A stretch of DNA of 64,000 nucleotides. Source: Thalassia testudinum (lineage: Eukaryota; Streptophyta; Magnoliopsida; Alismatales; Hydrocharitaceae). Made by a program: the position numbers and the translations under genes. Position 1 is the stretch's first letter. Every line of letters begins with the position of its first letter. Below the pieces are notes generated by a model. It worked only from the letters and a program-made list of their open reading frames with translations. It was not told where the DNA came from and made no database searches. The DNA lies in contig JAZHRO010000013.1 in NCBI GenBank assembly GCA_037157565.1, positions 118,186,001-118,250,000 on the forward strand, read 5' to 3'. Positions 23,432 through 36,006 of the stretch are shown here, one piece after another.

Positions 23432-24732
23432 TTGAAAACACGACTTGACAAACATACCCAAATCAAACACAAGGCAATGGGACTCTCCTTTTTCTTAGAG
23501 AAAATTTGAGCCAACCTCCAACCTACCCCTAAAAGTTGTCAAATGGGGTCAAGTTTGTGCCCATCCATTCCCACTTTAGTGCTATAAGAGGGGGTTATGA
23601 CTTGAGATCCCTGCCAAGCTTTTTGGAGAAGAACAGAGGTCAGTTATGTTCTTGCTTGGTGGCTAAAGAAGTTGCACAATCCATTACGGGCCCTAAGTTG
23701 ACTTTCACGTGCCATAGGACCTATACCTTGCTTTAATGATACTCTCAAGTGATCAAGTGAAAAGTTACTCCAAGGATGAACTAAGGAAAGAAAGTAAGGA
23801 GAACCCTTCCATTGAGGCAATGCATAAGCAGTGCCTCTTAACTACCCTTGTGATCCTTTACAGGGTGTCTCCCTCCTTGAAGTATCAGAACACTTGATCA
23901 AAAGATAGTACCACCACCACAAAGCGAATTAGGAGGGTCTGCACCAATAAAAAGATCAGTGCCTATAGCCTTAAGGGACCGAGACCTAGTGCGATGTCTA
24001 GTGTGCATGCTTAGTGTTAGAAGTGTGCATCACACCACAAATCAATTTTGATTTTGAGAAGAATTGCATACAAGTCCCTTTTGATTAGATCAAATGTGAT
24101 TTGGTTTTAACGTCAAATCCGAATAACAACCCCAATTCTAGTTAGGTGACCACTGAATTAGATCAATTCAATCAAATTTTGGTGGTCTTGAGATTTAATT
24201 CAAATGCAAATGCATGAATAGGAGCTGGATGCAAAGATAGAAAGGTATACCTATCTCCAGCAATCTTCTTGCAAATATGTACACAACTCAAGAGAAGAGA
24301 TCTATTATGCTGCTCAATCACCCCTAAATGCACGCACCTAGGGGTATGCAACCACTAAAACGGCAGTCGATATTTTTGTCTTTTCCTTTTATAGCAAGCA
24401 GGCATAAAATGAATCACACAAGTAGAAAAATAGCCCCTAGCAGCTAAATAGTGTGGGGACAGACCCCCAAAAATAAGCCCCAATTGCTACAAGGGCAAGA
24501 AGATAGAATCGAAATAAACTCGACAACGAAGGAGAATCCCCTATGAAAGTAGGATCCAAGTCTCCTCTTCGTGTACTCTTCATGTGTGTGGGCATCACTT
24601 AAGGTTGACGTCGTCGCTCTGCTCACCTGTCATCTCGTCAGATTCCTTGCACAGAAGAATAGAGAATGGTCAGATAAATGCACACCTCAAATAATTAGAA
24701 ATAAACCAAGTAAACCTATTGCATCTATTGCC
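23432..24732 (-). other. E 5' leader, no gene
   Basis: Leader between PBS and ORF. About 24000-24290 and 24570-24750 match the B leader (44060-44480 and 44870-45050), e.g. 'gtgaccactgaatta' and 'agattccttgca'. Short frames on both strands are shadows. Confidence 0.55.
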
Positions 24733-24750
24733 TCCTCGGAAATGGCGCCA
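24733..24750 (-). other. E primer-binding site (tRNA-Asp, degenerate)
   Basis: Minus-strand TGGCGCCATTTCCGAGGA begins just after the LTR end. It matches the tRNA-Asp PBS except for a few positions. Confidence 0.75.
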
Positions 24751-24752
24751 TT

Positions 24753-25495
24753 TGATCGGGAGATTTCGCTTTGGTGATGATATGTCAGAAAATTATGTCA
24801 TTGCAGTAATGGAAGTCATGTTGAACGCAGTTGTAGATGTCAATGCTGCCACCACCGACCGCGGAGATGGATTTGCCGTGGGCGAGATGCGGTGGTGATC
24901 GTGGCCATCGGTGACGAAGTGCGGTGGCAGAAAGTGGACTTCATGATGGATGGGTAGAGCATGGTTGGTGGTTGGTGGTGGCACACGGTGGAGAGGTTGC
25001 CTCTCTGTTGGTTGCCCGTGGGGAGGAGATGTGGAGAGGAGGGCTTCCTCCCTGTGGAGGAGAGATGTTCTCCAGAGACCCATCCTTTGCCTATTATAAA
25101 GAGAAAGAGAGAGAAGAGAATTAGAGATTAACAAAAAGAGAAAGTTATGAGGGGAAAGTAAGGAAAGGGAATGAACATGCAACCTTTGATTTAATTACAC
25201 ATGAGAGCCATTATTCTCTTCCCAAATTAAGGTTGCCAAAATTGGTAAAACTAGATTACTATAATGTATAGCTCTCCCATAAAAATATTTGATTGATAAA
25301 CTTCTTTCTTAAATACTTTGGTGTCAATTAATTCCAAATTTTGTCTCTCCATCATTCCTATATATGTAATTAATGTATGAAATGATAAATCTAAAACTCA
25401 TTATTTTTTCAATACCATGCATGCTCTAAATTAAATTCTCATCCAAATAATAATGTACTTAAGCACTAAATTAGTCCACTAAAGTGGATCTATTA
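24753..25495 (-). repeat. E 5' LTR (right copy)
   Basis: Starts TGATCGGGAGATTTCGC, comparable to the B LTR start TGACGGGTCAACTTTTCGC, and ends gtggatctatta (expected CA mutated). A tRNA-Asp-like stretch, gtcattgcagtaatgg, is at 24797-24812. Frames 24793-25182 and 24924-25124 are LTR shadows. Confidence 0.75.
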
Positions 25496-27437
25496 GTTGG
25501 AATGCTTTTTAAAATCTCTCACTTGAATTTTAGAAATCAACTTTCTTTTTGGGTTTTGAAATATGTATTTTTTTAGGGTTTTGAATAAGGGCAAAATAAT
25601 TGCAAAGAAAACAGGAATTGGAACTATGAGAAATTCAAAGCAACAAGTGCCTTGATTTTCCAACTCACTCCAAGCAAGGGAGGCTTGAAATATTGAATAA
25701 ACAAGTCATAATAACAATCACAAACTAAAACAAAAAGTAGAGAAATGCTTCTTGAATTAAAAATTTATTTTACAATAGGTTGGAGAACACACAAATGAGA
25801 GGGATTCCAACCTGTACTCTCCAACAAAATTCTAACACTACACTACCATGCAAAAAATATAAATATAGAAGAAAGCTTAGGAAGAAGATGATCTTGCTGC
25901 AGACTCTCACTCCAATTCAGGTTGCCCCTGAATTGAAAAAAGATTGCTCCAGGCTCTCGGCTCTCCTTCCTTTTGGCAAGCCCTAGGTGGGGCGTGCCTG
26001 GCTCCTCCTAGAGTGGAAGATTTCCACTTCAAATCTCCTCCTTAGGGTGGCGTGGGTCACCCTTCTTGCTCCTCCTCTGGATGTCATCCTTGCCTAGCCT
26101 TCCTCTTTGGTTTGGTGTCCTCCAAATCTCCAAATCTTCCTCATGGCTAGGGTTACTTGGCACCATCCTAAGGGGTGCAAGGGGGGAGTTGATGGGTGAA
26201 ATGGCACCTAAAAGATGATGCCAAAAATGAAGAGAAGCCTCCATTTTTGCGCCACCAAGGAGGGTTCTAGAAGGGGGTTATGTGGAGGGATAGGGTGTGT
26301 TGAGAGGATAGGTGTATGGTGGTGATGAGGGGGTTTTTGGAGAGAAAATTGTGGCGCCAACTATGGGTAGTTATAGGGTGGTTGATGCCACTTTAGGTGG
26401 TGTCTTTTGGTGGTTAGTGGGGTGGAGGGATGTGTTATGTGGTTGGTGCCAAGGTGGATTAGGAGTAGGTTGGCTAGGTGAACTAAATTTAGGTCTTTTT
26501 TTGGTGGAGTTAACAAGGTAGGTTGGAATGCCATGTAGGTGGAGCTAGGTAGAGCTTAGCTAAGCTAGCTAAGCTAGCTTAGCTTGTAGGGTAGTAATGG
26601 ATGAGCTAGGGTTATGAGAAGAGGAGCTACGGAAGAGCTATCTGGAGCTGTACTTGAACTGGTGACTGCTGAAGAGAACAACAAGGAGTTACCTTAGCTG
26701 GCTTAGCTTGCTAGTTCTTTGCAGTTGTTAAACCAAGCTAAAGTAAGTTGGTTTCTACTGAATTAAGCTAAGGTGAGCTAGGTCTGATCTTCCCATTGAT
26801 AACCTAGCTAGCTGAAGTAGCTAGCTTAGGTAAAATAGTTTAACTCAACTAGGTTGAGCTGAGTGGAGTCTCTGAGAGCTGGACTTGACCTAGCCTAAGC
26901 TAATTGAGGTCATCCTTAGCTGGCTTGAGTTGAGTGGAGCTAGAAGTAGCTAGACCTGAGTTGTGGTGGACTTCTGTCAACTTAGTTGAGCTAGCTAGAG
27001 GTCCCAATGAACTGATTAGAGCTAGGATAAGCTAGACTCAACTAAGTTGAGCTGGATCTGAGCTGAGTTGAGGTGAGTTGAGCTAAGTTGAGCTACCTTG
27101 AGCTACCATCTAGCTAAGATGAGCTAAATGGAGCTTGAGGGAGCTAAACCTAACTCATGTATGCTAATAACCAGTTGAGATGAGCTGGATCCAGCTAGGT
27201 TCAGCTGAAATGGTCTTCTTCTTCACTTTCTGGCTTCTTGAGTGGTATGGTTTTAAAGGCTTGATCATCTGCTTATCCTTAACACTCAAGTAAATATGTC
27301 AAAAACACAAAAGGAATGCAATGCATGCCTAACTTGGATTATGCCTAAATGCAACCCGAAAATCGTTTGCGAAGTTAAAAACCTAAGAGCAAGATTTGTT
27401 TTAGGGCATAAGAATGATGATAAACTGGCGTTTATCA
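25496..27437 (-). repeat. LTR H: D-related LTR, 3' end truncated
   Basis: The right end reads GTTTATCA and, on the minus strand, starts TGATAAAC-GCCA-GTTTATCATCATTC as in D. The AGCT tract is at about 26540-27210 and D-like U5 words lie at 25510-25590. The last ~150-200 bp (U5 end) is missing at the left, where element E begins. No internal minus sequence follows on the right, so it is probably a solo or truncated LTR inside element M. Confidence 0.7.
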
Positions 27438-28457
27438 GCAGTAACCACCATTCTTTTTGACTCCGAACCCAAACCAAGCTAGCCTAAACACTGTTACTAC
27501 ACGTAAGGGCAAAACTACTCAAGATCCACCTTATCCTAGACACTCCAGCCTTGGTAGTTCAGAGCCTACCCCTAGGATGGTCATCTAGGACACGCTTATC
27601 CCAAATCCAGAGCCTGAACCAATCCTAGAGGAACCAACAGAGGTTCCATTTCCCAAGGCCTTGACCGAAGGAAATAGGAAACCCAAACCCATGGCAATCG
27701 AGGAAGACTTGGTCAAGATCTTTGAACAAGTCCAAATAAACTTCCCCTTGATGGATGTGATTTGCCACATAGTTGCTTAGGTGCAATTGTGTTGTCTGAG
27801 CAAGCCAGCTCTATCATCTTGAGAAAACTCCCATAGAAAGTGAAAGACCCTGGCACCCCTCTGATCTCCTACAAGATAGGAAACATAGAGTTTGATCAAG
27901 CTTTATTGGATTTAGGAGCCTAAATAAATCTAATCCCTACATCCTTACTAGAACATTTCAAGGAAACCAAACTCAAACCGACTGTGGTGACTCTACAACT
28001 AGTCAACAGATCAATAAAGTCACCAAGAGGAGTTCTCGAGGATGTTCTAGTTAGGATACGAGATTTCTACTTCCCGGTGGACTTCATTGTATTAGACATG
28101 GATACTTCTGAAAATCTGAGAGACACACCGATCATCTTAGGGAGACCGTTCCGATCCACAGTTAAGGAAAACATCAATTGTAAAGAGGGTCAGTTCGAGT
28201 TGAAATTCTAGAATAAAACATTGAGGATAGATATCTTTAAGGCCCATAATGAAATAAACTGTAGGGCAATCGAAGAAGTTTGCGACATTAGTTCCTTGGT
28301 TGAGGACCCAATTATAGAGGAAAACCTGATTCTCCCAGAACCTCAACCACAAGAAGATCTTGACCCACAGATCAAGAAGCTCGGAGTTGATCCAGATCTA
28401 TCTTTAGCTTCCACCTTATCTTCTGAGGCCAATCCCAAACCTCCACTCGGTGCTTGA
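27438..28457 (+). pseudogene. Element M: Athila-type protease pseudogene
   Basis: The gag-protease junction reads TVTTRKGKTTQDPPYP. The retropepsin core at about 27900-27935 is LLDLGA-stop-INLIP, so the serine of the DLGAS-type site is a stop codon. It continues as a clean stretch (27984-28211) with VLEDVLVRIRDFYFPVDFIVLDM and IILGRPF, conserved downstream words of Ty3 protease. Upstream gag is missing, apparently displaced by LTR H. Confidence 0.85.
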
Positions 28458-28599
28458 ATTGAAGCCCCTCCTGAATCACCTGAAGTACATCTTTTTGAGT
28501 TCAAATCAAATGTTTCCTATGATTATCAATTCTTGACTCACTCTTGATTAGGAAACAAAGCTGCTTTCTATCCTCTAGCAGTATCAAAGGGCCATTGGA

Positions 28600-29560
28600 T
28601 GGACTCTAGATGACCTAACTGGAATAACTCCCTCGTATTGCACAAATCATATCTATGCCAAAGAGGAGTCATGACCATCTCGAGAAATGTAGAGAAGACT
28701 AAACCCAAATCTACAGGAGGTCATGAAAATGGAGATTTTCAAGTGGCTCGACGCAGGAATCATCTACTCGATCTCTGAAAGCTGCTAGGTAAGCCCCATC
28801 CAAGTTGTGCCTAAAAAGGCAGGGCTCACTGTGATTACGTCCGAATATGGAGAAACCATCCCAACTCAAATTGCAAACTCATGGAGAGTCTACATAGACT
28901 ATTGGAAATTGAACACCTCCATGAAGAAAGACCATTTGCCGCTCCCGTTCATTGATCAGATTCTTGAGAAATTGGTAGGAAATTGGTTTTCTTGTTCTTG
29001 GATGGGTACTCCAGATACAACTAAGTGGCAATCCATCTTGAAGATCAGGAAAAGATCACCTTTACCTACCCCTATAGTACATATGCATTCCACAGGATGA
29101 CATTCGGGCTTTGCAACGCACTTGTCACCTTTCAGCGGTGCATGCTAGCCATATTCTCTGATATGGTAGGTAAATACCTTGAAGTCTTCATCAACAACTT
29201 CTCGATTTTCAGTGAATCTTTTGATGATTGCCTCCTGCACTTAGTCCAGATTCTCTGAAGATGCATCAAAGTGAACACGGTTCTCTCTTAGGAAAAGAGC
29301 CACTTTGTGGTTCCTGAGGGCATTATTCTTGGACACCTTGTATCTGAGAGAGGTATCCAAGTTGATCGAGCTAAGGTGAATATAATTTCTAAATTACCTA
29401 TGCCTTCCTTGGTCAAAGACATTAGATCATTTTTGGGGAACATTGGATTCTATCGACGATTCATATCTAATTTCTCAAAAATCGCACGCCCCTTAACGAA
29501 TTTTCTCTCAAAGGGCATGCCTAAGTTCAAATTAGCCATGTTCATCTAGTTTGTCCTGAA
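28600..29560 (+). pseudogene. Element M: Ty3/gypsy reverse transcriptase pseudogene
   Basis: RT motifs in order: KWLDAGIIYSIS, PIQVVPKKAG, WRVYIDYWKLN, HLPLPFIDQILEKL, YAFHRMTFGLCNA, then YLEVFINNFSIF, ILGHLVSERGI and SFLGNIGFYRRFI. The catalytic Y/F-x-D-D box is replaced by INN, so both aspartates are lost, and several stops and frame changes occur. Word choice fits the Athila lineage. RNase H and integrase are absent downstream. Confidence 0.88.
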
Positions 29561-30036
29561 TCTATGTAGTGTAAAACAAGGTTACTTAGACTCTTAAACA
29601 AAGGCAAACCAACGAAATCCTATACTGGTGACTCAGGTACAAGAATATGTCCTAAGTTAGGAGAGATCTTGGTCTATCTTATCAAAGCATAAGTGTAGTA
29701 AGCCTAAGCCTAAGCGAATCAAGATTGTGTGGTTCGAAAAGTCTAACCAGCAAAGGTTGAATGTCCATAAACACTTATTCTATTTTTGGTTCAGCTTTAA
29801 GATCATAATTAAACACTTATAAAACTTTTGTTCCTTGTTCAAATTGTGCTAGAGTTCTCCCTTCTCAGTGAATATAGGTCCCTTATTGCATGTTTGGAAT
29901 TTTTATTTCCACATTTTTTTGTGGTTTTGTTTTGTAATGTTTTTAAAAAATTTTCAATTTTTTTGGATTTTTCAATAATAATGTCTATATACACTAAAGG
30001 TGTGTCTATAATTGCATTCTAATAAATGATTTCACC
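29561..30036 (+). other. M downstream scrap, no gene
   Basis: Sequence after the RT has no RNase H or integrase signal and becomes T-rich (29880-29990). The orientation signal changes at about 30037, where minus-strand element F begins. Confidence 0.4.
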
Positions 30037-33000
30037 ATTTACACCCTCCTATGCTTAAATGATGCAATGTCCTCATTGAATAATTAGGGTGGATGCAAAT
30101 ACATGCTTTGCTTTTCACTAACTTAGGCAAGGGTGATGGAAGGAAGCCAAAATGAGGAGATAAAATCTCTATGTGGATAATTTTAAGTCTGATAAGAATC
30201 CAGGTTGAAAGTCAGGCTAAATAGTAAAATGTAGGACAAAGCGACTATATGCATGTAGACTAAGAATGCAAGGATATACACTTAAGGAAGAAAAGAAAAT
30301 AAAGAAAGATAAAATAGCTATATACAATAATGGTGATAAGTTTTACACCTTCAACTAGGTGTAAACCCAAAATCAGATGAGATTTTAAAATGTAGGAGCA
30401 AACAGGTGGAATTGATATGTCTGAGGTCAATGAATGATTCAAATCATGATGTGTAGTTAAAGGATGAGAATTGTCAATCTCAAATATAAGGATAGGCTCC
30501 ATAATCAATCAAAATCAAAATCAAGATACTTGGTACAAGGTCCAAGGAAGGAATCAAATCAGAAGACTTGGCTCAAGGTCCAAGTTCACAGGGTATAACA
30601 AGAAGAATCTACAGTGTCTACCTCCTCAAATCAATGGATAGAAATCAAGATGTGGAAGATGAATCAAGGTTGGGAAGAAGAGGTGATTGCTAATCAGAGT
30701 ATGGTGCAGAGGATATAGAACTATGTAAGGTTTGTGCTATGACATATGCTTGGCCTTAGGGAGGATTGGGCTAAACATACCTATGGGTAGGTACATTCCT
30801 AGGATTAGGTTCAATCTGAGATGGTAAAGAGTGAGACTGATGAGGTGTAGTCAAGTGTGCTCATTGGGTTCTCATGTCAACTAATGCCACGTCCTATCTT
30901 TGTTGCAATGCAATGTTCTGCTGTTGCATGTCAACAAGAGCTTTCATGATTGACCTGAATTGCTCATCTCGTGTAGGCCTAAATTGAGAGTACTAGGTGG
31001 GATTTGGTTGGGGTAGCTGGTAGGCACACGAAGGGTACCCATGTTATGGTGGTTATGGTGGAGGTGGTGCTTGGGTCTGGTTCTGAAGTGGTGGTGCAGA
31101 AGGTTGTTGAAAGTTTGGCCTTTGTGAATTTCCCGACCAAAAGAAATTTGGATGATTAGGCCATCCAGAGTTGTAGGTTTGTGAATATGGGTTGTTGTAA
31201 ATGGCGTTGAGCTCCTCCAAAGCTCTGGGAAGTGTAGGGAAATCAAGATATGGAGGGACAAAGGTTCCTTCGTCCAGTTGTGAAGGATAGTGCAGAGAAT
31301 AATCTGAAGGTGGTTGTGGTGTCACAGAAAGGTTATTCACAGTTTCCCTCCCTGTAGGAAATTGAGAAGAAGTGTGATGTGCTGGTGATTGAGAAGGAGA
31401 TGGTTTAGAGAGGAATTTTCATACATTATCTACTTTCTTCTATATTAAGCCCACTTTATCCAGTTGACTGGCCACTAACTCCATGTCACTTGTGCTGGAT
31501 TGGACTTCATGCACCCTAGTGTGTGAATGGGATTGCAAGGATTTTCTATTAAAATAACTCATCGAAGCAATATTAATGGAATTTTCAGCCATACCTTCAA
31601 AGTGCTCAAAGGCAGAATCCTCATCCTAACATAGGAAATTACCTCCACATGTAGCATCTACAAAATTCCTAGTGTCATCAAGGAGCCCATGGTAAAAGAT
31701 CTGCACTTGTTGCCAGTGTGGGACACCATAGCGAGGACATTTTCTAATTAGCTTGTGGAAGCTCTCCCAAGCCTCGTGCATCTGTTCTCATGTGTTTTAC
31801 GTGAATGTGGTGATGGCATGCCTCAAGGCATTGGTGTAGCCTATGGGGAAGTACTTCTTTAGAAACTTATGTTCCAAAGAAGGCTAGTTTTCTATCGGTG
31901 TAGTCCATGATAAGGTGCGATACCAAAAGGCGGCCTTATCCTTCAAAGAGAAGGAAAACATTTTCATTAGAAGTGTGTGTTGATCATGGCCCAGTGGACC
32001 TAGGGTTTGAGCAAGATTTTTCAAGTCCTCTAAGTGCTGAAAAGGGTCCTTAGAAATGAGACCATGGAAGTGAGGATTAAGGCTATGATATTTGACTTCA
32101 ACTCGGTAGTATGACCCCAGCAGGAAATCGAACCACAGTTATAATGGGTGCAACTACAGGATTATAGTAATCCCGTAGTTGAGGTCTATGGGCCAGCAAT
32201 TGGGGGTTTGCAATAGATTAACAACTTGAGTAAGTTGTTGCATCTATTGTGTAAGAGTATTCATTTATAGTAGTGTATTATATAGGTGTTGCAAGTTTGG
32301 TGGGCGTCTCTTTAGCTGAGGTTGGTTAGGAAAGTTAGAGTACGGAGGAGGTGGAAAGTGTTGTGGGGGTGGAGCCAGTGGGTGATGTGCGAAGTAATGA
32401 GGATGATCTTAAAAATCCTTGAACTATGTAGAATCTTTAATATCCTCAGGATGGAGTGGTGAATAGGTGTCTGAGTCTCGAGAGGTAAAGGATTGGAAGT
32501 GGAAGGCATGGCAGAAGTGGTGGCTTGGGCTTCAACACCCAAAGGAGGTACAAGTGTTGGCTTTTGGGATCTCCTACTGTCCATGAGTTTGATTTTTGAA
32601 AATATGTGGTTAAATAGTCATAAAACTCACAAGAAGGTATTCTCAATCTCAATCAAACAAAAACCAGAAATCCCAATCTCAATCAATCTCAATCACAAGC
32701 CCAATCAATAAATAAAAGCAAGAGAACTCACAAAATTTTCCTAAGGTCTGCTATGGAAAAATAGTTTGCATAAAAAATGTATCAGTACAATTGTACACAT
32801 CCTAAGAGAACCTAGCGACTACAAACCACTAAATCCACCAAGAATCTGGAAAGACTAATGTGCGAATCTAGACCCCTATGGGTGTACAGAAAGATGAGAT
32901 AGAATCCATGTGTGTACCTTATGTGATCATGTAGTGTGTACATGATAAATAATCAACAGAATCTAGCGATGAAAATAGCACACAAGGTTTCAAGCAAGTT

Positions 33001-33239
33001 ATTAATTCTCCCTTTTCATTTAGATTTGAGTTCTTAGGAGTGTTTTGCAGGATGAAGATCTTGCTTTGTATTCTTTTGCAAACAACTGATGATCTTGTTT
33101 ACTTTATGTCAAATGCAAGGATGGCAAGAGCTATGGAGGGATAGAAAGTGTACCTGGCTCCAACACTCTACAAGTGATGCAATTTGACAAGTAAAGGAAT
33201 CTAGCAAGAAGAATGCAATTAAGTTCATCAAGTTATTGC
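30037..33239 (-). mobile_element. Element F: Athila-type gag relic without identified LTRs
   Basis: The minus-strand internal purine tract and CAATGAGGACATTG hairpin (30043-30079) mark the 3' UTR side. Gag lies at about 31053-32590. About 30080-30940 and 32720-33239 hold no recognisable gene. I found no LTR pair or PBS, so it is a fragment. Confidence 0.6.
31053..32590 (-). pseudogene. F gag pseudogene
   Basis: From the N-terminal MDSRRSQKPT (about 32584) through capsid-like words: DKAAFWYRTL, FLKKYFPIGYTNALR, MHEAWESFHKLIRKCP and FYHGLLDDTRNFVDATCGGNFL. A Pro/Asn/Gln-rich tail includes NPYSQTYNSGWPNHPNF. The motif order matches D gag. In-frame stops are frequent; the cleanest block is 31053-31340. 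Confidence 0.82.
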
Positions 33240-33482
33240 AACCCTTGATTTGTACTTTTAAGCTCATGTTGGTGTTCAATTATCATTTAGATCATTCATT
33301 TACATTATATGTATAGAACATCTCAAAATTGACTTAATTACGCAATTTTTGCACAAATTGATGTTTTAGGTCATTTTCATTAATTCCCACACTTAGCTCA
33401 TTTCTTGTGTTAATTTGATAGTGTTTGAACTAGTTTCTAGGCTAACTTGGGCATTTTAGCCGGAATGAGCCACACCTCAACA
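33240..33482 (-). repeat. G-related LTR tip fragment (J)
   Basis: The minus strand from 33482 (TGTTGAGGTGTGGCTCATTCCGG) matches the U3 start of LTR G by eye, including 'CTAAAA-GCC', 'CAAATTAACACA' and 'AAGTGTGGGAATTAA'. Confidence 0.5.
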
Positions 33483-34418
33483 GTAGGTTAAGTGTTAGTT
33501 GTGAGTGTGTGTGTGTTATATGAGTTAAGTTTTGTGTACATATATAATTAGTATAAATACATATGGTTAGTATAGTATATACACATATATAGATATACAT
33601 AGAGTATATGTATTATGTGCTATATACATTCTTCTTGCCTTATTTTGTATGTAAGTGTTTTTAAGGCTTTTTAGTGTCATATATATATGTTAGTGTACAT
33701 ATGTATATATGTTATTATTGCAAGTATTATTGTTATATATATATAAATATATATATATATATAGGTTAGTTAGCATATTTATGTATTGTAAATATGTATG
33801 ATGTACATTATTAGTATATATACTCTTTTTGTGCCTATATTGTATATAGTTTTAACTAATTGTGAATGTAATTCATTGTTATACTTAGATATTAGTATAT
33901 ATAATTAACCAAGATTAGTTTAGAGTAGTTTTTGATGCCTTTATACTTATTTATACCTTTAAGGCATTATCATTGACTTTAATGTTGGAACCTAGTTCCA
34001 TTTCTCTTTTATGTTTTGGAGTAAACAAAACTATTTTAAAACTAATGAGTTTATGAAGTGTTATTTACAGGAAATCATAGGATTTAGGAAGAATAGATGT
34101 TAACAAGGAAGAAGTGTAGATGGCATGAAGAATGAAGATTGTTTTTATGTGTTGTAGTTTAGATTTTTGTATGTCCCCTAACAAGAAAAATTGATTTAGG
34201 AGTTAAAATAAAAATAGAGATAATTAGGTATCAAACTCACGTTCAATCAATCGTTTGAAAAAAAAATTTGTTTCTTTGATATATTAATCATGTATTTGCA
34301 TTCAAATAGCAGCAAGATTGATTAATAAAATTTATTCAAGGTACTTGTTGCAAGTACCAATACTGTTCATCAATACCGATACATGCTAGGAATAGGTTTG
34401 GGTCCTAGTCCTAAACTG
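33483..34418. repeat. AT-rich low-complexity tract and copia-LTR scrap
   Basis: (TA)n-rich DNA, densest at about 33733-33765, with no gene. The last ~90 bp (34330-34418), joined to 56458-56523 across element B, aligns with 59236-59370 of the copia LTR N. B therefore inserted into a relative of that LTR. Confidence 0.5.
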
Positions 34419-34423
34419 TGAAC

Positions 34424-36006
34424 TGACAGGTCGACTTTTCGCTTAGCGTTATAGTATTTAAGTGGTGGAAAAATCGACGAATCAAAAATAATGAAAATTA
34501 ACCACTCGCAGAAGAGCGGGTCGTGTCCACAGGGAGGCAATGATGCAATCAATACTTTAATTATTTAATGTTATTTCAGATAGTGCGAAATCCCTTTTCA
34601 AATTGGACTTAAAATGTGAAGGAAAGTAGATTTGCAATAACCTAAAAAGTTAAGGGTGTAAGTGCAGTTTTCCCTCATAGAAATCCTCAATAAATTTAGG
34701 ATGAATTAGTGCAATTTTCATGTGATGTGTACTAAAGATGATTAGCAGTTAAATCAAGTCCAAAATCAATCTTTAAACTAGCTAATATCAATACCATGCA
34801 ATTAGAAATAACTGTGAGTGCGTGAATGCAATTCTCTCACAATATAATAATAATAAAAAAAATAAAATCGGTGGCAATGGCATTGAATGTAATTTTTAAT
34901 TCTATAAAAAACAGAACATTTGCTCTCTCTCTTCCCCGCGAGAGAGAGAGAGCACCGGCGGGGCAGTTGCGAAGCTCAAGAGGACGGCGAGGACGGGGGC
35001 TCTCCGACGGTGGCAGCGGCGGTGGTGGAGGTGGCCGGAGCTGGCCGGCGGAGATGGCTGGAGCTCCGGCCGTTTGGAGGAAGAGGGCGGCTGCTACTGG
35101 AGGTGGAGCGCGCAGGCTTGCGCGCACGCTGGTGCGCGGTTGCGGTCATAGATGGGTGGTGGAGCACGCTGCTTTGTGGCTGGAGGTGGCTGCAGTTGGT
35201 GAGCGCTTGAAGACAGGAAGCGGAGGCACTGCACTGACTGGAGGTGGAGCGCGCGGGCGGAGATGGCGTGCGCCTGCAGGGAGATGGAAGGCGCTGGCAG
35301 GCGCGCTGGATGGTGCGCTGTAGGCAGAGAGCACGTGAGCGGCTTCTGCAGGGAGGAGTGGAGCGCGGTTGAGAGCGCCTACGGGTGTGGCTGCGAAGGC
35401 GTGATGGCGCTCTGCAGGGAGGTGCGCTTGCAGTGGACGCGCGGTTGGGAGTACCTGCGGGCGTGGTTGGATGTGGAGCGGTGTGCGTGTGCTGTGTGGT
35501 AGAGATGGAGAACTGCTTGCAGCTGGTGAAGGCGCGCGATAGGGAGAGGCGCTCGGTGCTACTGCTTGAGGTAGAGAAGGAGCAGCACAGTGCTCGCCCT
35601 CTCCACAGTGGAGAAGAGAGAGCCGTTCCCCGCAGGGGGAAGATGGATCCTCCTCTCTCCTCGCCTCCTCTCTTTAACTCCTCCCTTGCGCGTGAGTTCT
35701 AGGATTTTCCCAAATCCCCGGTCACAGTTGTTGAGAAAGGCGGCATCAGAAGTTTTGCCCAATGCCCGGCGGGGGAGGGGGAAAGAGAGTTGCGGTTGTT
35801 TGGGGAATTTTATCTCCCCACCCTTTCTCTTTGTGTATTTTATTACCTGCATATAAAAATAATAAAATTATTAAGTTAGAAAATGTTATAACCTAAATCA
35901 TGAGGTGTATAATTATTCTATAACTTAATTGCCATTATTAACATACCTAAACTATACGATTAAATATTCTTAGGCTTAATATTAGTCCATTTTAATGGAC
36001 TCATCA
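34424..36006 (-). repeat. B 3' LTR
   Basis: 1,583 bp. U5 (left) holds cgttatagtat-tta-agtggtg at 34447-34467, matching the tRNA-Asp 5' half. The middle (34930-35800) is a GC-rich island with CpG-rich low complexity, and the U3 tip has gtccattaaaatggac. The many GC-rich frames at 34826-35856 are not conserved with those at 55168-56327 and are rejected as genes. Confidence 0.92.

Larger units (their letters stand above)
1631..25495 (-). mobile_element. Element E: non-autonomous LTR retrotransposon (tRNA-Asp PBS), host of C and D
   Basis: LTRs at 1631-2423 and 24753-25495 (about 0.75-0.8 kb, recognisably homologous) flank minus-strand internal sequence. The internal region begins with a degenerate tRNA-Asp PBS (24733-24750), carries one decayed orphan ORF (21403-23431) and a long structured 3' UTR, and would have ended in a polypurine tract next to the left LTR. 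Element C (2433-20012) is inserted in that tract. No reverse transcriptase or integrase is visible, so E was non-autonomous. Outer target duplications are not convincing (aacgg against gttgg), so the left end is approximate. E is related to B: similar LTR tips, leader and ORF. Confidence 0.75.

Noticed and set aside
33600..33770. Functional origin or matrix-attachment region
   Set aside because: (TA)n-rich low complexity alone is not enough evidence.
34826..35856. Several GC-rich, Ala/Arg-rich frames
   Set aside because: Overlapping on both strands within B's 3' LTR; low complexity and not conserved with the partner LTR.
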